This document shows, in pieces, positions 1 to 7,644 of a DNA stretch of 38,008 bases (positions are counted from its first letter, which is position 1; every line of letters begins with the position of its first letter). Position numbers and translations under genes: made by a program. The notes below the pieces were generated by a model, which saw nothing but the letters and a program-made list of their open reading frames with translations, made no database searches and was not told the DNA's origin. The DNA is from Dehalococcoidia bacterium (GTDB lineage: Bacteria > Chloroflexota > Dehalococcoidia > Lucifugimonadales > UBA6952). The DNA lies in NCBI GenBank assembly GCA_022450525.1, contig JAKUQA010000016.1, forward strand, positions 1-38,008. Direction: 5' to 3'.

Positions 1-748
1 AAAAGTTATTTTGACCTTCGATTACATCCCATACACCACTAAATCCAGCTTCAACCATAGTTGCTGCTGTGGCACCACTTCTGCATGGCATTCCTGCAAA
101 ATCAAAAGCTTTTTCAATATGCTCTAGATCTAATTGCCATGCTGTAATACCAGAGGCCTGCTGTGTAGTATAAGAAAGTAAGTATCTAACTTTTTTTTCA
201 TCTAATTCAATGTGCGTTCCTGCTGCTGCTGCAGCTCCGAATACTCCACCGATTGCATGACTACTAAATCCTCTTCCATGCATTCTCTGGAAAGTACCTC
301 CACCAAATGCTCTCATAAATCTTGCACACATGTCATAACCTAGAGCAATAGAATTCAAAAATGTTTTTCCATCAGTTTGGTTTTTTTCACCCATAGCAAG
401 AGCAGGTGGAATGATTGTACATCCAGGATGAGTTCCTGAAGCTGCATGGGAATCATCGGTTTCGTCTGAATGTGCTAACATTCCGTTTGCCAATGAGGCT
501 GTTACAGCATTTGTCAAAAAATTAGTGCCTATTATTTGGGATTGATCAGAAGTACCCTGTAGTTTAGCATACTTAATAGCAAATTCCCCAGGTGGTAAAG
601 TAGTCCCGGAAACCATCGCAGCTAAAGTATCTAAAATGTGATGCTTTGTCTTTAATGCCACATTGTCTGGCAAATCAGCTTTTTGAGCATCAATAAAATA
701 ATCTGCTAATTGTTTAATAATCGTATTGTCTGTTTCAGACGAGCTCAT
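1..748 (-). CDS. MmgE/PrpD family protein, 3' part cut by window edge
   Basis: The first 249 residues of an MmgE/PrpD family protein run off the left edge; the family is usually about 450 residues. It includes 2-methylcitrate dehydratase, cis-aconitate decarboxylase and many uncharacterised members. Visible family features are an N-terminal all-helical region, the segment LANGMLAHSDETDDSH near residues 87-102 (the His/Asp-rich active-site stretch), and a Gly/Ala-rich region GGVFGAAAAAG near 170. The ATG at 748 is preceded by a strong GGAGGA (754-759). It lies 54 bases downstream of dapA on the same strand, so it is probably the last visible gene of the rpsO-pnp-dap operon. Its substrate cannot be told from sequence; a lysine-pathway role would be guesswork. 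Family call is firm, function open. Confidence 0.85.
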   Translation of the reverse strand, partial: MSSSETDNTIIKQLADYFIDAQKADLPDNVALKTKHHILDTLAAMVSGTTLPPGEFAIKYAKLQGTSDQSQIIGTNFLTNAVTASLANGMLAHSDETDDSHAASGTHPGCTIIPPALAMGEKNQTDGKTFLNSIALGYDMCARFMRAFGGGTFQRMHGRGFSSHAIGGVFGAAAAAGTHIELDEKKVRYLLSYTTQQASGITAWQLDLEHIEKAFDFAGMPCRSGATAATMVEAGFSGVWDVIEGQNNF

Positions 749-802
749 AGGTATCCTCCAAATGTTTTAAACTTACTTTCGAATTTGTAAAATATGCTGT
801 AA

Positions 803-1693
803 TTAGACTGGTAAATCTATTTCATATTGAGATATTAGATTTTCTAGAAAAGCTTTTGTAGTTTCATCTACTTCATCCAATGGTAAACGAGTATGTCCTG
901 CAGGGAATCCTACAGAATTTACACAGTATTTCACAGGAATAGGGTTAGCTACTGTGAACAATCCTTTTGATATCGGTAGGAGTTTGCGATGAAGTGAAGC
1001 AGCTCCGCTTATACTACCATCTAATAACATTTGTATCATCGATTTTATTTGCAAACCTACTAAATGGCTAGCAACACTTATGATGCCATAACCTCCTAGA
1101 CACATAATAGAAAAAGTATCAGAATCATTCCCACTCCAAACTTTGAAGTCTTCATTGGTTCCATCAATAATATAAGAAATTTGATCAAAATCAGAACTAG
1201 CTTCTTTTATCCCAACAATGTTTGGGATCTGACTCAGTCGAATCGTTGTTTCTGCATTCAAGTTAGTAATAGTACGGCTAGGAACATTATATAAAATACA
1301 TGGTAAATCAGTGCTTTCAGCTATTGATCTAAAATGTTGATACAAGCCTTCTTGGGTTGGTTTGTTATAATATGGAACAACTAATAATAATGCATCAGCA
1401 CCAGCTTTTTTTGCCTCAGCACTCAACTCAATACTTTCTTTAGTACTATAATTACCTGTTCCTGCAATAACACTTTTACTATCTCCTAATTCTTCTTTGA
1501 TTTCAGAAAATAGTTTCATTTTTTCGCTTGTAGATAAGGTGGGTGATTCTCCTGTAGTTCCAGATACAACTAATCCGTCACTACCTGATTCGACTAGTGC
1601 ACTTGCTAAACGTCTAGCATTTTTGTAATCAACCGAATCGTCAGAAGCAAAAGGTGTTACCATAGCTGTAAACAAACGTCCTAAAGCAACCAT
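803..1693 (-). CDS. dapA: 4-hydroxy-tetrahydrodipicolinate synthase (DHDPS)
   Basis: Condenses pyruvate with aspartate semialdehyde, the first committed step to diaminopimelate and lysine, in the cytosol. The 296-residue TIM barrel is the normal size. Visible motifs: GTTGESPTLS (residues 45-54) that binds the pyruvate carboxyl, Tyr108 in VPYYNKP, catalytic Tyr135 in LYNVPSRT, and the Schiff-base Lys163 in GIKEASSD. ATG at 1693 follows AAGGAG. It sits 53 bases behind asd in the order dapB-asd-dapA, which supports a true DapA rather than another member of the DHDPS/NanA family. A second, divergent DHDPS-type module lies at the N-terminus of the fusion protein at 7645. Confidence 0.95.
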   Translation of the reverse strand: MVALGRLFTAMVTPFASDDSVDYKNARRLASALVESGSDGLVVSGTTGESPTLSTSEKMKLFSEIKEELGDSKSVIAGTGNYSTKESIELSAEAKKAGADALLLVVPYYNKPTQEGLYQHFRSIAESTDLPCILYNVPSRTITNLNAETTIRLSQIPNIVGIKEASSDFDQISYIIDGTNEDFKVWSGNDSDTFSIMCLGGYGIISVASHLVGLQIKSMIQMLLDGSISGAASLHRKLLPISKGLFTVANPIPVKYCVNSVGFPAGHTRLPLDEVDETTKAFLENLISQYEIDLPV

Positions 1694-1746
1694 TTGAATT
1701 ACTCCTTGTTAAAATATGAATAGTTAGACAAGTTTATCATATTTAA

Positions 1747-2766
1747 TCAAGTATGCAATAAGTTTTGAGCAAGTATTTCTTCAGCAATTTGAATTGCATT
1801 AGTTGCTGCACCTTTACGAAGGTTATCCGAAACTACCCACATGGCTATACCGTTAGGAGTAGATATGTCTTTTCTAATTCTTCCCACATAAACTTCGTCT
1901 GATCCAGCTGAATTGCGAGCTAATGGATATAGATTTTGTTCAGGATTATCAATAACTGATACACCAGGAAAATTCGATAATAATTCTTTTACAGTATCCA
2001 CTTCCATTGATTGACTAAACTCGATATGTAAAGATTCACTATGTGATACAAATACAGGGACTCTTACACATGTTGCAGAAACTGCTAAATTGTCCGCATG
2101 CATAATTTTTTGAGTCTCTTCAACCATTTTACGTTCTTCTTTTGTATATCCATCTTCTAAAAATCCTTCTATATGAGGAATTACGTTATATCCTATTTCA
2201 TGAGGATATACATCTGGTGAGGTTGTCAAACCATTATTTATCTGATCAGTTTGTTGTTCCAATTCTTTCATCGCATTACCACCAGTACCTGACACTGATT
2301 GATATGTATCTGCAACAACTCTTTTTATTGGGTTTTTAACATGTAAAGGGTAAAGTGCCATAACCATTTGGGTAGTAGAACAATTTGGTATTGCGACAAT
2401 ATTTTCATGATTTTTCAGGTCATTCGCATTAACTTCTGGTATAACTAAAGGTACATTTTTTTGCATCCTAAAGGCTGAACTATCATCAATAACAATAGAT
2501 CCACGATTCGCTGCTATAGGTACAATATTTCTACTAACCTCAGTGGAAGCTGAAACAAATGCAAAATCAGCATCATCAAAAATATCATCTGTGACTTCTT
2601 CTACTAAAAGATCCAACCCATTAAATCGAATTTTTTTTCCTACAGATTTTGGAGAGGCACATACCTTAATATTCCCAATTGGAAAATTTCTTTTTTCTAA
2701 TAAGTCTAAAAATATTGTTCCAACTGTTCCAGTAGCTCCAATGACTACTATATTAGGATTATCCAT
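1747..2766 (-). CDS. asd: Aspartate-semialdehyde dehydrogenase
   Basis: Reduces aspartyl phosphate to aspartate semialdehyde with NADPH, feeding the lysine and threonine/methionine branches. The protein has 339 residues, the usual length. An N-terminal Rossmann motif GATGTVG (residues 10-16) is followed by the catalytic Cys129 in IPNCSTTQ. The acid/base His242 sits in RVPVFVSHSES. The start ATG at 2766 has GAGGT about ten bases upstream. It lies 25 bases after dapB and 53 before dapA, so the three genes are almost certainly co-transcribed. Nothing is missing from the active site. Confidence 0.95.
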   Translation of the reverse strand: MDNPNIVVIGATGTVGTIFLDLLEKRNFPIGNIKVCASPKSVGKKIRFNGLDLLVEEVTDDIFDDADFAFVSASTEVSRNIVPIAANRGSIVIDDSSAFRMQKNVPLVIPEVNANDLKNHENIVAIPNCSTTQMVMALYPLHVKNPIKRVVADTYQSVSGTGGNAMKELEQQTDQINNGLTTSPDVYPHEIGYNVIPHIEGFLEDGYTKEERKMVEETQKIMHADNLAVSATCVRVPVFVSHSESLHIEFSQSMEVDTVKELLSNFPGVSVIDNPEQNLYPLARNSAGSDEVYVGRIRKDISTPNGIAMWVVSDNLRKGAATNAIQIAEEILAQNLLHT

Positions 2767-2791
2767 TTATGTCTTACCTCGCTGATATATA

Positions 2792-3595
2792 TTATTTTAG
2801 ATCTAGAATAGTTTCTAATCCGTTAACTAAACCTTTGATCTTGGTTATTTTTTTTAGTGATATAGAAATAGCTGGTATATAACATTCTCTACTCAATGTA
2901 TCATGTCGTAATGAAAGGGTTTGTCCACTAGATCCAAAAACAACCTCATGTTGAGCTAATTTCCCAGGTAAACGTAGGCTGTGGATATTTACTGTATTGT
3001 AATCGCCACCTCTCGTACCTTTGATCGTTTCCTTATGCGTTGGAGGTTGAATAAATTTTTTTCTATCACTAATTGATTTAGCTAAAGCAAGCGCTGTACC
3101 AGAGGGAGCATCTACTTTCTGTTCATGATGTGACTCAATAATTTCTACATAATCGAAAAAATTCGCTGCTATGTTTGCAATATGAGTTAATATGACCGCA
3201 CCAAGGGCAAAATTAGGAGCAACCAAAATACCAACATTACCTGCATTAGCTAATTTATCTAATTCGATCAAATCACTATCGTTCAAGCCTGATGAACCTG
3301 TAACCATAGGTATTGAATTAGAACTACATACTTTTGCCGCAGTCATACAAGCTTGAGCATTGGTCAAATCTATTACCACATCGGGATTGAAATTATTTAT
3401 AGCATAGGATATATCTGTTGTATAAGGAACAGAATCGTTTATTGCATTAACTACTACGGAATTTCCTCTATCTTTTAATCCGACAAATCCAGCTATTGTT
3501 AAATCGCTGTCCTGTAATATAGCTTCAGTAGCGATCAATCCCATCTTTCCCATCGCTCCATGCACAATAACTTTTATTTTAGAATTATTATTCAT
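2792..3595 (-). CDS. dapB: 4-hydroxy-tetrahydrodipicolinate reductase
   Basis: NAD(P)H-dependent reduction of the DapA product to tetrahydrodipicolinate. The 267-residue protein has the nucleotide-binding GAMGKMG (residues 13-19). The signature around residues 155-168 (SHHEQKVDAPSGTA) carries the His-His pair (156/157) and Lys160 of the catalytic site. It starts 19 bases after the pnp stop codon, with only a weak GAGTGA upstream, so translation may be coupled to pnp. First of the three dap/asd genes of the operon; the downstream steps to diaminopimelate are not in this window. Confidence 0.94.
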   Translation of the reverse strand: MNNNSKIKVIVHGAMGKMGLIATEAILQDSDLTIAGFVGLKDRGNSVVVNAINDSVPYTTDISYAINNFNPDVVIDLTNAQACMTAAKVCSSNSIPMVTGSSGLNDSDLIELDKLANAGNVGILVAPNFALGAVILTHIANIAANFFDYVEIIESHHEQKVDAPSGTALALAKSISDRKKFIQPPTHKETIKGTRGGDYNTVNIHSLRLPGKLAQHEVVFGSSGQTLSLRHDTLSRECYIPAISISLKKITKIKGLVNGLETILDLK

Positions 3596-3614
3596 GAGAA
3601 ATCACTCTATATAA

Positions 3615-5789
3615 TTAAAAACGTTTTTTATTATCTGACCTATCGCGTCTATTATTAGATCTACCCTTATAATTTCGATCTTTATCTTCAGATGAGTCTG
3701 AGTCTTCATCAGAATCATCAGCATAAACTGCTTTTCTAGATAGATTTACTCTACCTTGCTGATCTATCTCTTTTACTAATACAGTTATCTCGTCACCCAC
3801 ATCAACTTCATCAGTAACATTTTCAACTCTATAATTTGCAAGCTGACTTATATGAACCAAGCCTTCTTTACCAGGTAATACTTCAACAAAAGCGCCAAAA
3901 TTCATTAAACGTGTAACTTTACCAGTATATATTTCTCCGACTTCAATTTCTTTAACTAATGATTGAATAGCAAATATTGCTGCGTCGGCACTGCTTTGAT
4001 CCGAAGATCCAACTACCACTGTACCATCATCACTTACATCAATTGAAACATTATAATCTTGAATCATACCTCTTATAGTTTTTCCACCAGGCCCGATAAC
4101 AGTTCCAATCTTTTCAGCTGGAACGCTAATTTTTATCATTCTTGGAGCATAAGGATTCATATCAACTCTGGGAGTATCAATGACTTCTAACATAGCATCT
4201 AATATTCGATAGCGTGCATCTTTAGCTTTCCCTAAAGCATCTTTCATTATTTCAAAATTGATTCCTTGAACTTTTACGTCCATTTGCAAAGCGGTAATTC
4301 CTTCTCTCGATCCAGCAACCTTGAAATCCATATCTCCCTGAAAATCTTCTATGCCTTGAATATCAGTCAAAACTGCATAACTACTTGAATCATCAGATAA
4401 AATTAATCCCATTGCTATTCCTGCAACTGGGCTTTTAATTGGTACACCTGCATCCATTAATGAAAGAGTACTACCACAAACGCTACCCATAGATGTGCTT
4501 CCATTTGAGCTTAAAATTTCTGATACTATTCTAATAGCATAGGGAAAATCTTCTTCTGAAGGTATCACAGGTTCTAAAGCACGTTCAGCTAAAGCCCCAT
4601 GGCCAATTTCTCTACGACCTGTACCTATTCTTCGCACTTCGCCGGTTGAATAAGGCATAAAGTTATAATGGTGCATATAGCGTTTTGTTTCCTCAGGACT
4701 TAAATTATCCAAATTTTGAACCATACTCAAGCCAGCAAGTGTTGCTACTGATAAAACTTGAGTCTGACCTCGTTGAAATAAACCAGTACCGTGTGTTCTG
4801 GGCAAAATTCCAACTTCAATAGACAATGGTCGTATTTCATCTACACCTCTACCGTCTGGCCTTTTGCCATCATCTAGGATTTTGTTTCTCATTGTCTTTT
4901 TTAAGATCTTTTCGAATCCTTCGTTTATGTCTGAGGATTCATATTTCTCAGCAAGCTTTTCCTTTAATTCATCTTGCATATCATCCAAAACTTCGTTTCT
5001 CTCGCCCTTAGCTGCGCCTTCATCAAAAATGGCTTTAACTCTATCCCCAACCAATTCTTTAATATCACCTTCGAGACCTTCGATTTCTGCAGCAGGTATA
5101 AATTCGATTTTTTCTTTACCGCAAGTATTTTTAATTTCTTCAATAAATTCAATTATTTCCGAATTTACTTGCCTGCCTTTTTCCAAAGCATCAAGCATAA
5201 TATCTTCAGGTAATTCTGATGCACCCGCTTCAACCATAACAACTGCCTCATTTGTACTCGAAATAGTCAAATCTAACGAACCTTCATTAATTTGATCATA
5301 AGTGGGGTTTACAATAAATTCTGAATCTACATAACCAATACGACATCCTGCAACTGGACCACTAAAAGGTATCTCAGAAAGTGATAAAACTACCGATGCT
5401 CCGATAATAGCAAGAATATCTAAAGGATTTTCTTGATCATGGGAAACTGCTGAGATTATCACCTGTACTTCATTTCTAAAGCCTTTTGGAAATAACGGCC
5501 TAATTGATCGATCTGTTACGCGTGAAGTTAGGATTGCATTAGTGGGTGGTCTAGCTTCTCTTCTGAAAAAGCTACCTGGTATCTTACCTATAGCATAAAG
5601 CCTTTCTTCATAATCAACAGTAAGAGGGAAAAAATCCATTCCTTCCCTAGCATCTGCAGTACAAACTGTTGCTAACACAACAGATTCGCCGTAAGTCACT
5701 AATGCAGCAGCTGAAGCTTGTTCTGCAAATTTCCCTACTTCAATTTTTAATTCTTTGCCACCTACAACTTTGGAAAAAATCTGGGACAT
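3615..5789 (-). CDS. pnp: Polyribonucleotide nucleotidyltransferase (PNPase)
   Basis: Phosphorolytic 3'-to-5' exoribonuclease and polymerase, part of RNA turnover. The 724-residue protein shows the full domain order: first RNase PH-like domain, helical linker, second RNase PH-like domain (with RRIGTGRREIGHG and GSTSMGSVCG), a KH domain at about residues 554-617 (IGTVIGPGGKTIRGMI) and an S1 domain at about 618-685 (NFGAFVEVLPGKEGLVHIS). The last 35 or so residues form a low-complexity tail, first acidic then rich in Arg/Lys/Asn, an extension of unknown use. ATG at 5789 follows GGAG. It lies behind rpsO with a hairpin between them, the same pairing as in many bacteria. Confidence 0.97.
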   Translation of the reverse strand: MSQIFSKVVGGKELKIEVGKFAEQASAAALVTYGESVVLATVCTADAREGMDFFPLTVDYEERLYAIGKIPGSFFRREARPPTNAILTSRVTDRSIRPLFPKGFRNEVQVIISAVSHDQENPLDILAIIGASVVLSLSEIPFSGPVAGCRIGYVDSEFIVNPTYDQINEGSLDLTISSTNEAVVMVEAGASELPEDIMLDALEKGRQVNSEIIEFIEEIKNTCGKEKIEFIPAAEIEGLEGDIKELVGDRVKAIFDEGAAKGERNEVLDDMQDELKEKLAEKYESSDINEGFEKILKKTMRNKILDDGKRPDGRGVDEIRPLSIEVGILPRTHGTGLFQRGQTQVLSVATLAGLSMVQNLDNLSPEETKRYMHHYNFMPYSTGEVRRIGTGRREIGHGALAERALEPVIPSEEDFPYAIRIVSEILSSNGSTSMGSVCGSTLSLMDAGVPIKSPVAGIAMGLILSDDSSSYAVLTDIQGIEDFQGDMDFKVAGSREGITALQMDVKVQGINFEIMKDALGKAKDARYRILDAMLEVIDTPRVDMNPYAPRMIKISVPAEKIGTVIGPGGKTIRGMIQDYNVSIDVSDDGTVVVGSSDQSSADAAIFAIQSLVKEIEVGEIYTGKVTRLMNFGAFVEVLPGKEGLVHISQLANYRVENVTDEVDVGDEITVLVKEIDQQGRVNLSRKAVYADDSDEDSDSSEDKDRNYKGRSNNRRDRSDNKKRF

Positions 5790-5844
5790 AAAAAACTCCT
5801 AACTTTAATTAGCGAGAGCACATTGGTAAATAAATTGAAATAAA

Positions 5845-5874
5845 AATACCTCTACAAGAATTTGAAGAGGTATT
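5845..5874 (-). terminator. Hairpin with T-rich tail between rpsO and pnp
   Basis: Read on the minus strand, a perfect 9-base stem (AATACCTCT / AGAGGTATT) with a 12-base loop is followed by TTTATTT. The 5' arm begins on the last two bases of the rpsO stop codon. It could be an intrinsic terminator or attenuator after rpsO. It could also be an RNase processing site, as known for the rpsO-pnp junction of E. coli, where PNPase controls its own message. Since pnp has no clear promoter in the 83-base gap, partial read-through is likely. Confidence 0.65.
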
Positions 5875-6139
5875 ATCTCCTGATGCCTAAGCGGCTAATA
5901 AGAGCCCTGTATTCAGAAACGTCATTACGACTTACGTATCGTAGTAAGCGACGTCTTCTTCCGACTAGTTGCATAAGACCACGTCGACACTGAAAATCTT
6001 TATGATTTGCTCTCAGATGATCAGTTAACCTATTAATCCGTTCTGTTAATATAGCTATCTGTACTTCCGAAGAACCTGTATCAGTATCATGTTTCTGGTA
6101 ATCTTTTATTACTGAATTCTTTATTTCTTGAGTAACCAT
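5873..6139 (-). CDS. rpsO: Small ribosomal subunit protein uS15
   Basis: The 88-residue uS15 primary rRNA-binding protein of the 30S subunit, usual length. Recognisable features are the [19 protein letters not shown] segment (residues 17-35), which contacts 16S rRNA, the [13 protein letters not shown] stretch, and the C-terminal [11 protein letters not shown] basic motif. ATG at 6139 has AAAGGA just upstream. First gene of the leftward operon rpsO-pnp-dapB-asd-dapA; its stop codon forms part of the following hairpin stem. The promoter candidate lies at 6195-6223. Confidence 0.97.
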   Translation of the reverse strand: MVTQEIKNSVIKDYQKHDTDTGSSEVQIAILTERINRLTDHLRANHKDFQCRRGLMQLVGRRRRLLRYVSRNDVSEYRALISRLGIRR

Positions 6140-6194
6140 AATCCTTTAAGGTTTTTTTATATACTTTCACTTTGCTTTATTATTACAATAAGAA

Positions 6195-6223
6195 AATATA
6201 ACATATGGTAATATTTAAATCAA
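6195..6223 (-). promoter_or_regulatory. Sigma-70-type promoter for the rpsO operon
   Basis: On the minus strand TTGATT (6223-6218), a 17-base spacer and TATATT (6200-6195), with TG one base before the -10 (extended -10). This would start transcription near 6188 and leave a leader of about 50 bases before rpsO. By-eye assignment in AT-rich DNA. Confidence 0.55.
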
Positions 6224-6230
6224 ATTTATA

Positions 6231-6236
6231 TATAAT
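6231..6236 (+). promoter_or_regulatory. Possible -10 box for cinA
   Basis: A perfect TATAAT lies 41 bases before the cinA start in the 138-base divergent gap. No good -35 element is seen at the right distance, so support is weak in such AT-rich sequence. Confidence 0.35.
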
Positions 6237-6277
6237 ATGTAGGGATTCATTGATAAGACTTATTGTTCGAGGTGTGA

Positions 6278-7513
6278 ATGGACGCAGAAATAATTGCATC
6301 AGGTACAGAATTACTAATGGGAGAGACACAAGATACGAATTCCTCTTTTTTAAGTTCCCATTTGCCTAGCGTAGGATTACAAGTAAGAAAAATCACCATA
6401 ATCGGCGATGATTTTCAAGAATATAGCGAAGCTTTACATAAGGCTTGGGAAAAATCATCATTCGTTTTCACAACCGGTGGCCTAGGACCAACAAAAGATG
6501 ACCTCACAAGAGAGGCGATTGCGGACCTTGTAAATGAAAAACCTTCTGTGAACGAAGAACAATTAAAAATCCTAAAAAGATTTTTTTCTGCTAGAAACTC
6601 CGATATGCCTGATACCAATATCAAACAATCTTGGCTAATTCCTTCGTCAACTGCTATTAGAAATCCAAATGGGACAGCTCCAGGGTGGTGGGTTGAAAAA
6701 AATAATAAATTCGTTATAGCAATGCCCGGGCCTCCTCGTGAATTGTATCCAATGTGGGAAAATGAAATAAAACCAAAACTCTTATCATTACTCGATAATG
6801 AAGTAGTGATGACTAGATCATATAAAACCATTGGATTATCCGAAGCTAGAATTGATGAAATGGCATCTCCCATTTTGGGTAGTGAAAATCCTTATGTAGG
6901 GATTTATGCTAAGGAAGACGGAATACATATAAGAGCAATTGCTAAAGCAAAAGATCAGAATAAAGCATTAGATATTCTTAAAAATATTGACAATAAAGTT
7001 GAACATATTTTTGGTTCATATGTTTGGGGAACAGACGATGAGTTGCCTGAAGAATCTCTATTAAAACTTCTACTATCAAAAAAGAAAACTCTTGGTCTTA
7101 TGGAATCTTGTACTGCAGGAACTATAGCCAATAAAATTACTAATATAGATGGTAGCTCCAACTCACTTCATGGAGGATTAGTTTCTTACTCGGATGCCAC
7201 TAAAATCCAATTTGGAATTAATGAAGATTCTATTACAAAATTTACCTCAATTAGTGAACAAGTATGTCGAGAAATGGCAATCAAGGCTAAAGATATATTT
7301 AATGCTGATTATGGTATAGCTACAACTGGTATAGCAGGAAACCAACAAATTGAAGATATAATCCCTGGAACAGTTTTTATCGGTATTGCCGATAATTCGA
7401 AAGTAAAAGTCTCAAAACATCTCTTCCCTTCTAATAATCGCAATGCTGTAAAAAATAGAGCATCAACTATGGCTATTCTTTCCCTCATTGATTTTATATC
7501 TGAAAACATATAA
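6278..7513 (+). CDS. cinA: CinA-like protein, nicotinamide-nucleotide amidase family
   Basis: Full-length two-domain CinA (411 residues). The N-terminal half is the MoaB/MogA-like (COG1058) domain, with GTELLMGETQDTNS near residues 9-22, TTGGLGPTKDDLTRE near 66-80 and AMPGPPRELYPMW. This domain has ADP-ribose pyrophosphatase activity in characterised members. The C-terminal third is the PncC-type NMN deamidase domain with ESCTAG (Ser nucleophile), GGLVSYSDATK and GIATTGIAG. The expected role is salvage of pyridine nucleotides (NMN to NaMN). ATG at 6278 follows GAGGTG. Divergent from the rpsO operon; no recA beside it, unlike in some Gram-positive bacteria. Confidence 0.93.
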   Translation: MDAEIIASGTELLMGETQDTNSSFLSSHLPSVGLQVRKITIIGDDFQEYSEALHKAWEKSSFVFTTGGLGPTKDDLTREAIADLVNEKPSVNEEQLKILKRFFSARNSDMPDTNIKQSWLIPSSTAIRNPNGTAPGWWVEKNNKFVIAMPGPPRELYPMWENEIKPKLLSLLDNEVVMTRSYKTIGLSEARIDEMASPILGSENPYVGIYAKEDGIHIRAIAKAKDQNKALDILKNIDNKVEHIFGSYVWGTDDELPEESLLKLLLSKKKTLGLMESCTAGTIANKITNIDGSSNSLHGGLVSYSDATKIQFGINEDSITKFTSISEQVCREMAIKAKDIFNADYGIATTGIAGNQQIEDIIPGTVFIGIADNSKVKVSKHLFPSNNRNAVKNRASTMAILSLIDFISENI

Positions 7514-7644
7514 AATCCTTAGACTCAATGATTCGTTTTTTTTCATTGATTTGTGATAAAATTAACTATGACTGTTGAAAATATTGCTTATGTGTGTGAT
7601 TAACTAATACATACATTTTGTATCTAATTTATTAGGAGAATATT

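Noticed and set aside
4864..5295. 143-codon open frame on the plus strand
   Set aside because: It lies wholly inside pnp on the other strand, its peptide is Ser/Phe-rich with no family pattern, and pnp is certain.
7525..7549. Inverted repeat TCAATGA/TCATTGA after cinA as a terminator
   Set aside because: The T run lies in the loop, not after the stem, and the stem is weak.
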